Positions 1 to 10,120 of a stretch of 64,000 nucleotides of DNA are shown here, in pieces; positions within the stretch are counted from its first letter, which is position 1, and each line of letters opens with the position of its first letter. A model generated the notes under the pieces. It was not told where the DNA came from. It saw nothing but the letters and a program-made list of their open reading frames with translations, and did not search any database. Source of the stretch: Pseudomonas antarctica (lineage in GTDB: Bacteria > Pseudomonadota > Gammaproteobacteria > Pseudomonadales > Pseudomonadaceae); NCBI RefSeq assembly GCF_001647715.1, contig NZ_CP015600.1, forward strand, positions 1,426,001 to 1,490,000. The letters run 5' to 3'. The translations under genes were made by a program, and so were the position numbers.

Positions 1-1312
1 CGGCATCCTGCAACATCCCGAGGTGCTCAACGCGCTGAACCCCGTGTGGGGCGTGCGTTTCTTTGTGTCCCATCCGGGCATGGGCGTGGCGATTCTTGGC
101 GCCGTTGTGCTGGCCTTGACCGGTGCCGAAGCGCTGTATGCCGACATGGGCCACTTCGGCCGCAAGCCGATCGCTCGTGCCTGGTTCGCACTGGTGCTAC
201 CGGCGCTGGTGCTCAACTACTTCGGCCAGGGCGCGTTGCTGCTGGAAAACCCCGAGGCGGCGCGCAACCCGTTCTACTTGCTCGCGCCGGAATGGGCGCT
301 GGTGCCGTTGGTCGCGCTGTCGACCCTGGCCACCGTGATTGCATCCCAGGCGGTGATTTCCGGCGCGTTCTCCCTGACGCGTCAGGCGATCCAGTTGGGT
401 TACATCCCGCGCATGCACATCCAGCACACCTCCAGCGCCGAGCAAGGTCAGATCTACATCGGTGCGGTGAACTGGTCGCTGATGGTCGGCGTGATCCTGC
501 TGGTGCTCGGCTTCGAATCCTCCAATGCCCTGGCCTCCGCCTACGGCGTGGCAGTGACCGGCACCATGTTGATTACCAGCATCCTGGTGTCGGCGGTGAT
601 GCTGCTGCTCTGGAAGTGGCCACCGGTGCTGGCGATTCCGGTGTTGATCGGCTTCCTGTTGGTGGACGGCCTGTTCTTCGCCGCCAACGTGCCGAAGATC
701 GTCCAGGGCGGTGCCTTCCCGGTGCTGGCGGGGATTGTGCTGTTTATCCTGATGACCACCTGGAAGCGCGGCAAGGAACTGCTGATGGACCGCCTCGACG
801 AAGGCGGCCTGCCGTTGCCGATCTTTATCAGCAGTATCCGCGTGCAGCCGCCCCATCGCGTGCAGGGCACGGCGGTGTTCCTCACCGCGCGGACCGACGC
901 CGTGCCTCACGCGCTGTTGCACAACCTGCTGCATAACCAGGTGTTGCATGAGCAGGTGGTGATGCTGACAGTGGTCTACGAAGATATTCCGCGCGTACCT
1001 ACCTCACGGCGGTTCGAGGTGGATGCCTACGGGGAAGGGTTCTTCCGCGTAATCCTGCACTTCGGTTTTACCGACGAGCCGGACGTGCCCGAAGCGCTGA
1101 AGCTGTGCCATCTGGACGATCTGGATTTCAGCCCGATGCGCACCACGTACTTCCTCAGCCGCGAAACGGTGATTGCCTCGCGCATCAAGGGCATGGCCCG
1201 ATGGCGTGAAAGTTTGTTCGCGTTCATGTTGAAGAACGCCAACGGCAACCTGCGCTTCTTCAAGCTCCCGGTAAACCGGGTGATCGAGCTGGGCACCCAG
1301 GTCGAAATGTAA
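1..1312 (+). CDS. kup: Low-affinity potassium uptake protein Kup (5' end outside window)
   Basis: C-terminal part of an inner-membrane K+/H+ symporter. The frame is open from base 2, so the gene starts before the window; about 437 residues of an expected 620-640 are present. The first half holds several hydrophobic helices (for example the stretch following [11 protein letters not shown], and the [12 protein letters not shown] segment), and the segment [19 protein letters not shown] is typical of Kup. The last third is hydrophilic and matches the cytoplasmic C-terminal domain of the family. A strong terminator follows directly. Family assignment is from recognised sequence; the exact paralogue cannot be set without the N-terminus. 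Confidence 0.93.
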   Translation, partial: GILQHPEVLNALNPVWGVRFFVSHPGMGVAILGAVVLALTGAEALYADMGHFGRKPIARAWFALVLPALVLNYFGQGALLLENPEAARNPFYLLAPEWALVPLVALSTLATVIASQAVISGAFSLTRQAIQLGYIPRMHIQHTSSAEQGQIYIGAVNWSLMVGVILLVLGFESSNALASAYGVAVTGTMLITSILVSAVMLLLWKWPPVLAIPVLIGFLLVDGLFFAANVPKIVQGGAFPVLAGIVLFILMTTWKRGKELLMDRLDEGGLPLPIFISSIRVQPPHRVQGTAVFLTARTDAVPHALLHNLLHNQVLHEQVVMLTVVYEDIPRVPTSRRFEVDAYGEGFFRVILHFGFTDEPDVPEALKLCHLDDLDFSPMRTTYFLSRETVIASRIKGMARWRESLFAFMLKNANGNLRFFKLPVNRVIELGTQVEM

Positions 1313-1323
1313 GCCACTGCAAC

Positions 1324-1354
1324 ACGGGAGCCGGCAATCGGCTCCCGTTTTCCT
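1324..1354 (+). terminator. Rho-independent terminator of kup
   Basis: Perfect 10-bp stem ACGGGAGCCG/CGGCTCCCGT with a 5-nt loop, followed by a T-rich run. It lies 12 bases after the kup stop codon. Confidence 0.88.
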
Positions 1355-1438
1355 TCTGAACCCTGTGCAAGCTACCGTTGTCGACTAGGCTCTAAGCACT
1401 GTTTGAAGAGTGCCCACAGAACCCAGAAGAGGTGCGTC

Positions 1439-2545
1439 ATGAGTCAGCTGCTCGAACCCTACACCCTCCGCCAATTGACCCTGCTCAACCGGATTGCCGT
1501 CTCGCCGATGTGCCAGTATTCATCCGACGATGGCCTGGCCAATGACTGGCACCTGGTGCACCTGGGCAGTCGCGCCGTCGGCGGCGCCGGGCTGATTTTC
1601 ACCGAAGCCACCGCCGTGACCGCCGATGGCCGCATCACCGCCCAGGACCTGGGCTTGTGGAACGACGCACAGATCGAGCCGTTGCAACGCATCACGCGCT
1701 TTATTGCCGCCCAAGGCGCGGTCGCGGGCATTCAATTGGCCCATGCGGGGCGCAAGGCCAGCACTCATCGGCCATGGATCGGCAAGCATGGCAGCGTCAA
1801 GCCGGAAGACGGCGGTTGGGTGCCGGTAGGCCCATCGCCGATTGCCTTTGACCCGAATCACACCCAGCCCAAAGCATTGGACGAAGGGCAGATCCAGAGC
1901 GTGATTGGCGACTTTGTGGCCGCCGCCAAGCGTGCGTTGACCGCCGGTTTTGAAGTGGTGGAAATCCATGCCGCGCACGGTTATCTACTGCACCAATTCC
2001 TGTCGCCGATCAGCAACCAGCGTCAGGACCAATACGGTGGTTCGTTTGAAAATCGCATCCGCCTGGTGCTGGAAGTGACCAAGGCTGTGCGCGAGGTCTG
2101 GCCTCAAGAGCTGCCGCTGTTTGTACGCGTATCGGCCACTGATTGGGTTGAAGACGGCTGGAACCCTGATGAAACCGTGGAACTGGCGCGCCGCCTCAAA
2201 GACCTCGGCGTGGACCTGATCGACGTATCCTCCGGTGGCACTGCCGCCAATGCCGAAATCCCGGTAGGCCCCGGTTACCAGACGCGCTTTGCCGAGCGTG
2301 TGCGTAAAGAGTCGGGTATCGCGACCGGCACGGTCGGCATGATCACCGAACCAGCCCAGGCCGAGCATATCCTGCGCACCTGCCAGGCCGACATTATCTT
2401 CCTGGCCCGTGAGTTGTTGCGTGATCCGTATTGGCCGCTGCATGCCGACGACGACCTGGGCGGGCGCAAGGCGATTTGGCCAGCGCAATACCAACGGGCG
2501 ACCCATCGCGATCAGCCGATTCATGAGTCTGATTTGAGGGACTGA
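1439..2545 (+). CDS. NADH:flavin oxidoreductase, Old Yellow Enzyme family (YqjM/XenA class)
   Basis: FMN-dependent ene-reductase of the TIM-barrel OYE family, expected to reduce activated C=C bonds or nitro compounds with NAD(P)H in the cytoplasm. Length is 368 aa, normal for the family. Visible hallmarks are Cys25 in SPMCQYSS (the redox-modulating cysteine of the YqjM class), the substrate-binding pair His177/His180 in EIHAAHGYLLHQF, and a C-terminal FLARELLRDPYW segment near the phosphate site. An in-frame start 36 bases upstream exists, but ATG 1439 has the GAGG ribosome site and matches the family N-terminus. Single-gene unit between two terminators. Physiological substrate unknown. Confidence 0.9.
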   Translation: MSQLLEPYTLRQLTLLNRIAVSPMCQYSSDDGLANDWHLVHLGSRAVGGAGLIFTEATAVTADGRITAQDLGLWNDAQIEPLQRITRFIAAQGAVAGIQLAHAGRKASTHRPWIGKHGSVKPEDGGWVPVGPSPIAFDPNHTQPKALDEGQIQSVIGDFVAAAKRALTAGFEVVEIHAAHGYLLHQFLSPISNQRQDQYGGSFENRIRLVLEVTKAVREVWPQELPLFVRVSATDWVEDGWNPDETVELARRLKDLGVDLIDVSSGGTAANAEIPVGPGYQTRFAERVRKESGIATGTVGMITEPAQAEHILRTCQADIIFLARELLRDPYWPLHADDDLGGRKAIWPAQYQRATHRDQPIHESDLRD

Positions 2546-2564
2546 TCCTGCGCCTGTTTCATAC

Positions 2565-2593
2565 AAACCCACCCTGAACCGGTGGGTTTTTTT
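2565..2593 (+). terminator. Rho-independent terminator
   Basis: 9-bp stem AAACCCACC/GGTGGGTTT, 7-nt loop, then a run of T. It closes the OYE gene. Confidence 0.9.
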
Positions 2594-2981
2594 GTGCTCG
2601 CAGGTCCCGCAAGCCCGATCCTTGGTCGCTGGAAATCAGCGGCAATCATGCGGCGGGATCTTACGTTAGCCCAGAGCGATATCCCGTTGTAGGCAACCGT
2701 CGCCCGCATGGAGCGGACCCCGACCTGTATGCGCAAGAGCCCCACGACATCCACCTGAACCGACCTCTGTGTGAGAAAGGGTTGTAGGTCTTTGTTACCG
2801 AAGAATTTTTTAAGTGAATGCTCTAAAAAAATCCCACACGTGACGAGATTGTTTCTACGCTTAGGGTAAGTCTGATTTCTGGCCCAGGGAGTCAGCCGGC
2901 TTGTCCCCGAAGGTATCGCGCCTCAAGGGAGTTGGGAGATGGGCACCCGAAGTATTTGACTGAAATCAGGAGTAACGGTCC
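2594..2981. other. Intergenic region, no gene recognised
   Basis: 388 bases without a credible gene. The right part is AT-richer around 2800-2880 and then becomes a purine-rich leader up to the ribosome site AGGAG of the small gene at 2982. This leader could be a long 5' UTR, but I see no known RNA family or clear promoter pair in it. Confidence 0.5.
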
Positions 2982-3167
2982 ATGACCAAATCCTATGGCG
3001 TAGCGAGTGCGGTGGCGTCTTTTCTGAGTCGCCGGATAGCCTTGCGGGGTCGAAGGTTGAGTTCGGATGAAAGGGAGCTGCTGGCGCAATATCGGGCGTT
3101 GACCGAAAGCGATCAAATGGCGATGCGGTATTTGATCGGGGCAATGAAGAGCGTGTCGCGGTTCTGA
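2982..3167 (+). CDS. Small conserved-type hypothetical protein (61 aa)
   Basis: Short basic protein with one arginine-rich segment (SRRIALRGRRLSSDE) followed by two amphipathic helices (ERELLAQYRAL, DQMAMRYLIGAM). It has no signal peptide or membrane segment. A good ribosome site (AGGAG, 9 bases before ATG) and a hairpin just after the stop support it as real. Function not recognised. Confidence 0.65.
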   Translation: MTKSYGVASAVASFLSRRIALRGRRLSSDERELLAQYRALTESDQMAMRYLIGAMKSVSRF

Positions 3168-3181
3168 ACCGCAGGAGGGAA

Positions 3182-3207
3182 GCGTTCCCACGCGTGCGTG
3201 GGAACGC
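3182..3207. terminator. Bidirectional hairpin between convergent genes, REP-like
   Basis: Perfect 11-bp stem GCGTTCCCACG/CGTGGGAACGC with a 4-nt loop, lying between the stops of the 61-aa gene and opgD. The same GTTCCCACG core recurs near 17470, so this is probably a dispersed palindrome that also acts as a terminator. There is no long T-run. Confidence 0.6.
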
Positions 3208-3213
3208 GTTGTA

Positions 3214-4839
3214 TCAGGTGTACTTGCGCTTGTCTGGCGCAGGCGGGAAGTACTGATACAGCCAGGTTTCACTCAACGTGCGGTCCTGCGTGCGGATAAA
3301 CAGGCGTAATTCCACTGGCTCCACGCTGTCGCTGGTCGGGTACCAGTCGAACAGAATGCGATAGCCCTTGATGTTGTCGAGCACCAGCACGCTGAAATCT
3401 TTCACTTCGCCGTGGGAACAGGTCACCACCGGCTCAATCCCGGTGCCGGCGGGCAGTCGGTCCAGGCCGCCACCTTTGAAGTCCACAGCAAACCGGCGTG
3501 CCCATACTTCGGGGTAGTGCTCGCCCGGTGCCCAGCCCTCGGTAAAGCCGCCCATGCCTGAGCGGGTGGCGTCAACTTGCGCCAGCGGGGTGCTTACCGG
3601 CGGCAGTGCGCTCCAGTACAGCTTGTAGCCATAGTTGAGCGAGTCGCCGGCGGCCACGGGTTTTTTCGGGGTCCAGAAGGCCACGATGTTATCCAGGGTT
3701 TCGCCGGTGGTGGGGATTTCCAGCAGGTCGATCGAGCCTTCGCCCCAGGCGGTGGTCGGTTCTACCCACAGGCTTGGGCGCTTGCTGTACCAATCCACGG
3801 TGTCCTGGTAGCTGGCGAACTCATGGTCGGTCTGCACCAGGCCGAAGCCTTTCGGGTCGGTGTCGGCGAACGCGTTGAATTGCAACTTTTCCGGGTTGTT
3901 CAACGGGCGGCAGATCCATTCGCCGTTGCCGCGCCACATCGCCAGCCGATCCGAATCGTGGATTTGCGGGTGGAGGGTGTCGCACATACGGCGCTCGTGG
4001 GTGCCGCAGCTGAACATGCTGGTCATCGGCGCGATGCCCAACTGTTCAATCGTGGTGCGCGCATTGATATTTGCGTCGATGGCCATCACCACCTGGTTGG
4101 CCTGGCAGTCGATGTCGAAGCGGTAGGCGCCGGTGGCGCTCGGCGAGTCGAGCAGGGCGTAGACCACAAAACGCGTGGCGTCCTTGGCCGGGGTTTCGAA
4201 CCAGAATTGCGTGAAGTCGGGGAATTCTTCGCGTTTTTTCGCGTAGGTATCAATTGCCAGGCCGCGTGCCGAAAGGCCGTACTGGCCGGTGGAATCCACC
4301 GCGCGGAAGTAGCTGGCGCCGAGGAAAGACAACACGTCATGGCGATCCAGTTCCGGCGCCTTGAACAGCTTGAAACCGGAGAAACCCAGGTCGCCAGTCA
4401 GCTGCTGGGTGTCGACCGTGGTCTTTGCATAGTTGAACAGCGACGGGCGGAAATGCACCTCGCGCGCTTCGCGGGTCTTGGGGTCGACGCTGTGCATGCG
4501 CACCGGCGTCTTGAAGCCCATGCCGACGTGGAAGAATTGCACGTCGAGCTGGCCGTTCAGTTCCTTCCACAGCGAGTGGTTGCCGTCATAGCCGATGGCA
4601 TTGAAATTCTGCGGGGTCATGGTCGCCAGCGTCGGCGGCAGCACCTGTTTGGTGTCTTTATACGCGGTGCCGGCGAGCTGCTTGGCCTGGGCTTTAAGCG
4701 TTTCAAAATCAAACGCCACGGCCTTGCCATCGGCGGCACGGTTCCCGGCCCAGGCCTGCGCGGCCAGCAGGCCAGAGGCCGACAAACCGGTATAAGCCGC
4801 AATGGCCATGGATGCTTTGAGCAAATTCCTGCGGTGCAT
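3214..4839 (-). CDS. opgD: Glucans biosynthesis protein D (OpgD/MdoD)
   Basis: Periplasmic protein of osmoregulated periplasmic glucan synthesis, thought to shape the glucan backbone. 541 aa, full length for the OpgG/OpgD family. The N-terminus is a twin-arginine signal (HRRNLLKAS, then a hydrophobic stretch ending AQAWA), as expected for OpgD and unlike Sec-exported OpgG. Inside are family segments such as YDGNHSLW and [12 protein letters not shown]. It stands alone, convergent with the 61-aa gene and divergent from the DUF533 gene. The glucan synthase-like ndvB lies at 46-48.6 kb of the same window, but there is no operon link. Confidence 0.92.
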   Translation of the reverse strand: MHRRNLLKASMAIAAYTGLSASGLLAAQAWAGNRAADGKAVAFDFETLKAQAKQLAGTAYKDTKQVLPPTLATMTPQNFNAIGYDGNHSLWKELNGQLDVQFFHVGMGFKTPVRMHSVDPKTREAREVHFRPSLFNYAKTTVDTQQLTGDLGFSGFKLFKAPELDRHDVLSFLGASYFRAVDSTGQYGLSARGLAIDTYAKKREEFPDFTQFWFETPAKDATRFVVYALLDSPSATGAYRFDIDCQANQVVMAIDANINARTTIEQLGIAPMTSMFSCGTHERRMCDTLHPQIHDSDRLAMWRGNGEWICRPLNNPEKLQFNAFADTDPKGFGLVQTDHEFASYQDTVDWYSKRPSLWVEPTTAWGEGSIDLLEIPTTGETLDNIVAFWTPKKPVAAGDSLNYGYKLYWSALPPVSTPLAQVDATRSGMGGFTEGWAPGEHYPEVWARRFAVDFKGGGLDRLPAGTGIEPVVTCSHGEVKDFSVLVLDNIKGYRILFDWYPTSDSVEPVELRLFIRTQDRTLSETWLYQYFPPAPDKRKYT

Positions 4840-5014
4840 AGAGACAACCTGTCGTGAGCAAATCCCGCGCCGTTCCTGGCACGTGCTGGATCAGAAATAA
4901 CGGTTCGGACATGCCTTCGGCCAAACGCAACGGACTATAAACAGACGCCGGATAGCTTAAGCGGTTCGATGGATAAGGAAAATTGCTTGATGGCGAGGTA
5001 ATGGCGTTGCGTGT

Positions 5015-5029
5015 GAAACAAGTTGTTTC
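5015..5029. promoter_or_regulatory. Perfect 15-bp palindrome between divergent opgD and DUF533 gene
   Basis: GAAACAAGTTGTTTC is a perfect 7-1-7 palindrome in the 332-base gap 4840-5171, about 175 bases from opgD and 140 from the plus-strand gene. Its GAAAC/GTTTC half-sites resemble those of the fatty-acid regulator PsrA, but the 5-base spacing is wider than I know for PsrA boxes. Candidate operator only. The rest of the gap shows nothing I recognise. Confidence 0.35.
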
Positions 5030-5171
5030 TACGTGTGCGTGCGGAGTTGAGGGTCTGGCAGCCAGGCTGGCGGCGTTACATCTGGAAGCACTCTAGATCG
5101 CGGCTTTTTGGCACTTAGTTTTACGCTGGGGGCCTATTGGTCCTACGAACCCAAGTGTCTGGAGGCTGCGA

Positions 5172-5882
5172 ATGAATACCCGTGGATTGCTCGACCAACT
5201 GCTCAAATCGGGCCAGGACATGTTGCAAAACAAGGCTGGCGGCCAGCGTAAATCGGACGACAAAGGTGCACTCGGCGGGCTGCTCGGCAGTGGCGGGCTG
5301 GGCAGTTTGCTCGGCGGTGCGGGTGGCGGGGCCCTGGCGGCCGGTGCCATGGGTTTGCTGCTGGGTAATAAGAAGGCCCGTAAATTTGGCGGCAAGGCCC
5401 TCACCTACGGTGGCCTGGCGGCATTGGGCGTGATTGCCTATAAGGCTTACGGCAATTGGCAGGCGCAGCAGGCCGGCGCGCCTCAAGGCGAACCGCAAAC
5501 CATCGACCGCCTGCCACCGGCCCAGGTCGAGCAACACAGCCAGGGCATTCTTAAAGCCTTGGTCGCGGCGGCCAAGGCTGACGGGCATGTGGACGAGCGT
5601 GAACGCGCGTTGATCGAGGGCGAATTCACCAAGCTGGATAACGACCGCGAGCTGCAAACCTGGCTGCATGCCGAGCTGAATAAACCCCTCGACCCCGCCG
5701 ACGTGGCCCGCGCAGCCGGCACCCCGGAAATGGCCGCCGAGATGTACGTTGCCAGCGTGATGCTGGTTGACGAAGAAAACTTCATGGAAAAGGCCTATCT
5801 GGATGAGTTGGCGCGCCAGTTGAAACTCGAGCCCGGTCTAAAGGCCGAGCTGGAAAAACAGGTGCGCCAAGCCACCCTTTGA
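5172..5882 (+). CDS. DUF533 (YebE-like, TerB-fold) inner membrane protein
   Basis: 236 aa. Residues about 1-50 are polar and glycine-rich (GALGGLLGSGGLGSLLGG). One membrane segment spans roughly residues 53-95 as two glycine/alanine-rich stretches. The C-terminal half is a TerB-like helical domain (ALVAAAKADGHVDERERALI, the usual acidic motif, and EMYVASVMLVDEENFMEKAYLDEL). The architecture matches YebE/DUF533. The start has ribosome site GGAGG 6 bases upstream. Function unknown; possibly envelope stress related by family association. Confidence 0.85.
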   Translation: MNTRGLLDQLLKSGQDMLQNKAGGQRKSDDKGALGGLLGSGGLGSLLGGAGGGALAAGAMGLLLGNKKARKFGGKALTYGGLAALGVIAYKAYGNWQAQQAGAPQGEPQTIDRLPPAQVEQHSQGILKALVAAAKADGHVDERERALIEGEFTKLDNDRELQTWLHAELNKPLDPADVARAAGTPEMAAEMYVASVMLVDEENFMEKAYLDELARQLKLEPGLKAELEKQVRQATL

Positions 5883-5900
5883 CGCTCATCCAGCGTTATC

Positions 5901-5936
5901 AAACACCCCGGCCGAAGCAGCGGTTAGGGGTGTTTT
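5901..5936 (+). terminator. Rho-independent terminator
   Basis: 9-bp stem AAACACCCC/GGGGTGTTT with a 17-nt loop and a T-run, 18 bases after the DUF533 stop. Confidence 0.8.
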
Positions 5937-5970
5937 TGCGTTCTGTGTGCGGTGCATCAAAACCCATTGA

Positions 5971-5998
5971 TTAATGAGGGCTTGCGCTCAGCTATACT
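5971..5998 (+). promoter_or_regulatory. Possible promoter of the wsp operon
   Basis: -10 candidate TATACT at 5993-5998, with a weak -35 TTAATG 16 bases upstream (an alternative TTGATT has 20-base spacing). It lies 34 bases before the wspA start. The -10 is good and the -35 is poor. Confidence 0.4.
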
Positions 5999-6031
5999 CC
6001 CCGCATTTGAATGGCCCTTCGAGGAATTACT

Positions 6032-7654
6032 GTGAAGAACTGGACCTTGCGCCAACGGATCTTGGCTAGCTTTGCGGTCATTATCGCCATCATGTTGTTA
6101 ATGGTTGTGGTCTCTTATTCACGGTTGTTGAAGATTGAGGCTGGCGAGACTGCGGTCCGTGATGACGCAGTGCCGGGGGTTTATCTCAGTTCGATGATCC
6201 GCAGCGCGTGGGTCGACAGTTACCTGCAAACCTTGGCGTTGCTTGGTCTGCGTGACGACAAGGGCCTGACCGACGCCGACAAGGCTGACTTCAAAGCCTT
6301 CGAAGGGCGCATCCAGACACAGATGGCCAACTACCAGCAAACCATCAACGGTCGCGATGACCAGGCCGAGTTCAATAAATTCGAATCCCTGCACCAGGCC
6401 TACAACAAGAGCCTGGCCACGGTGCTCGAGAGCCTGGCGCGCAATGATCTGGTCGCCGCGCGCAAAGAGTTCAATACCAACCTGACGCCTGCATGGACAG
6501 CAGGGCGATTGAAACTCAACGACATCATCACCGAAAACAAAGATGTCGCCGACCGTGCGACCACTGCCATTGATGACGCGGTAGCAGCCGCCAAGGTCAG
6601 CATGCTCGTGTCGTTGCTCTTGGCCATCCTCGCCGCCGGCCTGTGTGGCCTGCTGTTGATGCGCGCGATCATGGCGCCGATGCAACGCATCGTGGCGATC
6701 CTGGGCACCATGCGCGACGGCGACCTGAGCAAACGCCTGAACCTGGATCGCAAGGACGAATTCGGCGCCGTGGAAACCGGCTTCAACGACATGATGACCG
6801 AGCTGACGGCCCTGGTGTCCCAGGCGCAGCGTTCGTCGGTACAGGTGACCACCTCGGTCACCGAGATCGCCGCGACCTCCAAGCAGCAACAGGCCACCGC
6901 CACCGAAACAGCGGCAACTACCACCGAGATCGGCGCGACTTCACGCGAGATCGCCGCCACGTCCAAGGACCTGGTCCGCACCATGACCGAAGTTTCGACA
7001 GCCGCCGACCAGGCATCGGTCGCCGCCGGTTCCGGCCAGCAAGGCCTGGCGCGCATGGAAGAAACCATGCATTCGGTGATGGGCGCCGCCGACCTGGTCA
7101 ACGCCAAGCTGGCGATCCTCAATGAGAAGGCCGGCAACATCAACCAGGTGGTGGTGACCATCGTCAAGGTGGCCGACCAGACCAACCTGCTGTCGCTCAA
7201 TGCCGCCATCGAGGCCGAGAAGGCCGGTGAATACGGTCGCGGTTTTGCCGTGGTGGCCACTGAAGTGCGGCGCCTGGCCGACCAGACCGCCGTGGCTACT
7301 TATGACATCGAGCAGATGGTGCGCGAGATCCAGTCGGCAGTGTCGGCGGGCGTGATGGGCATGGACAAGTTCTCCGAAGAAGTCCGGCGCGGGATGTTCG
7401 AAGTGCAGCAAGTGGGCGAGCAACTGTCGCAGATCATCCATCAGGTGCAGGCCCTGGCGCCGCGGGTGTTGATGGTCAACGAAGGCATGCAGGCCCAGGC
7501 CACCGGTGCCGAGCAAATTAATCACGCGCTGGTGCAATTGGGCGATGCCAGCAGCCAGACCGTGGAGTCCCTGCGCCAGGCCAGCTTTGCCATTGATGAA
7601 CTGAGCCAGGTTGCGGTCGGTCTGCGCAGCGGCGTCTCGCGTTTCAAAGTCTGA
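6032..7654 (+). CDS. wspA: Wsp methyl-accepting chemoreceptor WspA
   Basis: Inner-membrane receptor of the Wsp surface-sensing pathway. Domains: N-terminal membrane helix (about 9-30), periplasmic four-helix ligand region, second membrane helix near 190-215, HAMP ([11 protein letters not shown] onward), and a long cytoplasmic signalling coiled coil with the hairpin-tip sequence [23 protein letters not shown] chose GTG 6032 because GAGGAA sits 8 bases upstream and the protein then begins MKNWTLRQR; the in-frame ATG at 6011 lacks such a site. First gene of a tightly coupled seven-gene operon with 4-base or shorter overlaps. Confidence 0.93.
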   Translation: MKNWTLRQRILASFAVIIAIMLLMVVVSYSRLLKIEAGETAVRDDAVPGVYLSSMIRSAWVDSYLQTLALLGLRDDKGLTDADKADFKAFEGRIQTQMANYQQTINGRDDQAEFNKFESLHQAYNKSLATVLESLARNDLVAARKEFNTNLTPAWTAGRLKLNDIITENKDVADRATTAIDDAVAAAKVSMLVSLLLAILAAGLCGLLLMRAIMAPMQRIVAILGTMRDGDLSKRLNLDRKDEFGAVETGFNDMMTELTALVSQAQRSSVQVTTSVTEIAATSKQQQATATETAATTTEIGATSREIAATSKDLVRTMTEVSTAADQASVAAGSGQQGLARMEETMHSVMGAADLVNAKLAILNEKAGNINQVVVTIVKVADQTNLLSLNAAIEAEKAGEYGRGFAVVATEVRRLADQTAVATYDIEQMVREIQSAVSAGVMGMDKFSEEVRRGMFEVQQVGEQLSQIIHQVQALAPRVLMVNEGMQAQATGAEQINHALVQLGDASSQTVESLRQASFAIDELSQVAVGLRSGVSRFKV

Positions 7655-8166
7655 TGAGCGACCTCGCGGCTAAACGCGGTGCCGTCCCGGCAGCGAAAAA
7701 AGCGTTGTTCCTGGTGTTCCACATCGGCGGTGAACGCTACGCGCTGAGGGCCACGGAAGTGGCCGAGGTGCTGCCACGCCTGCCGCTCAAACCGATTGCC
7801 CACGCGCCGCTGTGGGTGGCGGGGATCTTTGCTCATCGTGGGGCGTTGGTGCCTGTCATCGATCTGTGTGCCTTGACCTTCGGTACGCCGGCAAAGGCCC
7901 GCACCAGCACGCGCCTGGTGCTGGTCAATTACCAGCCGCAGCCGTGGGTCCAGGCGCGCTGGCTGGGGCTGATCCTCGAACAAGCCACCGACACCCTGCG
8001 TTGCGGGCTTGAGGAGTTCCAGCCTTATGGGCTGGACAACCGCGAGGCGCCTTATCTGGGGCTGGTGCGTGAAGATGCCTTGGGCTTGATGCAGTGGATT
8101 GGCGTCAACGAACTGCTCACCGAGCCTGTGCGCACCTTGCTGTTTTCCGCCGAGCTGAGCCTATGA
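7654..8166 (+). CDS. wspB: CheW-like coupling protein WspB
   Basis: 170-aa CheW-domain protein (FLVFHIGGERYALRATEVAEVLP at the start of the domain, later WVAGIFAHRGALVPVIDL). By homology it couples WspA to the kinase WspE. The ATG overlaps the wspA stop (TGATG), implying translational coupling. One of two CheW-type proteins in the operon; the other is WspD. Confidence 0.9.
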   Translation: MSDLAAKRGAVPAAKKALFLVFHIGGERYALRATEVAEVLPRLPLKPIAHAPLWVAGIFAHRGALVPVIDLCALTFGTPAKARTSTRLVLVNYQPQPWVQARWLGLILEQATDTLRCGLEEFQPYGLDNREAPYLGLVREDALGLMQWIGVNELLTEPVRTLLFSAELSL

Positions 8167-9422
8167 GCAACGACCCGCGGTTCTTTGCCTTCTTGAAGGA
8201 GCGCATTGGCCTGGATGTCGCCTCGGTGGGTGAGGCGATTATCGAGCGCGCGGTGCGTCAACGTAGCCAGGCCGTGCAGGCGCAGACCGCCGAGGCTTAC
8301 TGGCAGCACCTGCAAAGCTCCCATGATGAGCAGCAGGCGCTGATCGAAGCGGTGATCGTCCCCGAGACCTGGTTTTTCCGTTACCCCGAATCCTTTGCCA
8401 CCCTGGCCCGCTTGGCCAAGGCACGCCTGGCCGAGATCAAGCACATGCGTGCCCTGCGCATTCTCAGCTTGCCGTGTTCCACCGGCGAAGAGCCGTATTC
8501 GATTGCCATGGCGTTACTGGATGCCGGGCTTGCGCCGCACCAATTCAAGGTGCAGGGCATGGATGTCAGCCCGCTGTCGGTGGAGCGCGCCAAACGTGGG
8601 GTGTATGGCAAGAATTCTTTTCGCGGCAGCGATATCGAGTTTCGTGAGCGCCATTTCACGGAAGAGGTCGACGGTTATCGCATCGCCGACCGGGTGCGTG
8701 AACAAGTCCGCCTGCAAGTCGGCAACCTGCTCGACCCTGCGCTGCTGGCCAATGAGCCGAGCTACGATTTTGTGTTCTGTCGCAACCTGCTGATCTACTT
8801 TGACCAGCCGACCCAGAAGCAAGTGTTCGACGTGCTCAAGGCCCTGACCCACGTGGACGGCGTGCTGTTTATCGGCCCGGCCGAAGGCAGCCTGCTGGGG
8901 CGCCATGGCATGCGCTCGATAGGCGTACCGCAATCCTTTGCGTTCAGCCGGCATGTCGAGCCGGTCAAGCCTGAGCCGGTCTTCGTACCGATGCCTGCGC
9001 CGGTGCCACAGCGCAGCGCAGCGCCGATTCCACCCAAGCCGCGACCGTTCAGCACGGTGAGTGCTCAGGTGGTGCCGATCAAGGCGCCACACACTGATAC
9101 CGGCGACTTGCTCAGCCGGATCGCTACCCTGGCCAACGAAGGTAAAAGCGTTGAAGCGCGCGCCGCCTGTGAACAGTATTTGAGTAACCATCCGCCGGCC
9201 GCCCAAGTGTTTTACTGGCTGGGGCTGCTCAGCGATGTGGCCGGCAGCGCCCTGGAAGCCCAGGGGTATTATCGAAAAGCCTTGTACCTGGAACCGCAGC
9301 ACCCGCAGGCCCTGATGCACCTGGCCGCGTTGCTCGAGTCCCAGGGCGACAGCGCGGGGGCGCGCCGGTTGCAGGCGCGTGCCGCCCGTAGCGAGCGAGC
9401 TGACAGTGAGTCCAAACGATGA
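8163..9422 (+). CDS. wspC: CheR-type methyltransferase WspC with TPR tail
   Basis: 419-aa SAM-dependent glutamate methyltransferase acting on WspA. The CheR N-terminal helical domain is followed by the catalytic core (LPCSTGEEPYSIAMAL; YDFVFCRNLLIYFD). A proline-rich linker near residues 285-315 leads to a C-terminal TPR-like region (EALMHLAALLES type repeats, residues about 335-410), as in P. aeruginosa WspC. ATG 8163 overlaps the wspB stop by 4 bases. A longer upstream frame to 8094 exists but lies wholly inside wspB. Confidence 0.92.
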   Translation: MSNDPRFFAFLKERIGLDVASVGEAIIERAVRQRSQAVQAQTAEAYWQHLQSSHDEQQALIEAVIVPETWFFRYPESFATLARLAKARLAEIKHMRALRILSLPCSTGEEPYSIAMALLDAGLAPHQFKVQGMDVSPLSVERAKRGVYGKNSFRGSDIEFRERHFTEEVDGYRIADRVREQVRLQVGNLLDPALLANEPSYDFVFCRNLLIYFDQPTQKQVFDVLKALTHVDGVLFIGPAEGSLLGRHGMRSIGVPQSFAFSRHVEPVKPEPVFVPMPAPVPQRSAAPIPPKPRPFSTVSAQVVPIKAPHTDTGDLLSRIATLANEGKSVEARAACEQYLSNHPPAAQVFYWLGLLSDVAGSALEAQGYYRKALYLEPQHPQALMHLAALLESQGDSAGARRLQARAARSERADSESKR

Positions 9423-10120
9423 GTAGCCCTGACGCACTCAATACCGCAGGCCTGGACCTGACCCTGGCCGACACCCAGGCCATCGACGACTGCTGGAACC
9501 GTATCGGCATCCATGGCGACAAGTCCTGCCCGTTGCTGGCCGAGCATATCCACTGCCGCAACTGCTCGGTGTACTCCGCCGCCGCCACGCGTTTGCTCGA
9601 CCGTTACGCCTTGCAGCAGGAGGACCAACGCCCGCAGGCGGTCGTTGAAGTCGCGAGTGATGTCGTCACTCGATCCCTGTTGATGTTCCGCCTCGGCGAA
9701 GAATGGCTGGGTATTGCAACCCGTTGCCTGGTGGAGGTGGCGCCGCTGCAAGCGATACATTCGCTGCCACATCAGCGTTCCCGCGCATTGCTCGGTGTGG
9801 CCAATGTACGCGGCGCGCTGGTGGCGTGTTTATCGCTGGTGGAGTTGCTGGGGCTGGACCCCACCAGCCATGGTGCAACCGGCGGGCGTATCATGCCGCG
9901 CATGTTGATTATTGCCGCACAGGACGGCCCGGTGGTGGTGCCGGTGGATGAAGTCGACGGCATTCATGCCATCGACGAACGTACCTTGAAGGCGGCGTCG
10001 GCCTCCGGCACCCAGGCCAGTGCGCGTTTCACCCAGGGTGTGCTGCAGTGGAAAGGCCGCAGCCTGCGGTGGCTGGATGAGGCGCAATTGCTGTCCGCCG
10101 TGACCCGGAGCCTCACATGA
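9419..10120 (+). CDS. wspD: CheW-like coupling protein WspD
   Basis: 233-aa protein. A cysteine-containing N-terminal extension (CPLLAEHIHCRNCSVYSAAATRLL, residues about 40-63) precedes a CheW domain (LMFRLGEEWLGIATRCLVEVAPL, then GVANVRGALVACLSLVELLGL). It is the second coupler of the Wsp array. The four-base overlap with wspC marks coupled translation. Confidence 0.9.
   Translation: MSSPDALNTAGLDLTLADTQAIDDCWNRIGIHGDKSCPLLAEHIHCRNCSVYSAAATRLLDRYALQQEDQRPQAVVEVASDVVTRSLLMFRLGEEWLGIATRCLVEVAPLQAIHSLPHQRSRALLGVANVRGALVACLSLVELLGLDPTSHGATGGRIMPRMLIIAAQDGPVVVPVDEVDGIHAIDERTLKAASASGTQASARFTQGVLQWKGRSLRWLDEAQLLSAVTRSLT

Noticed and set aside
5101..5130. Sigma-54 promoter (TGGCAC with a downstream T-rich element) before the DUF533 gene
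   Set aside because: The -12 element lacks the GC pair (TTTAC instead of TTGCA/T), so the match is too weak.
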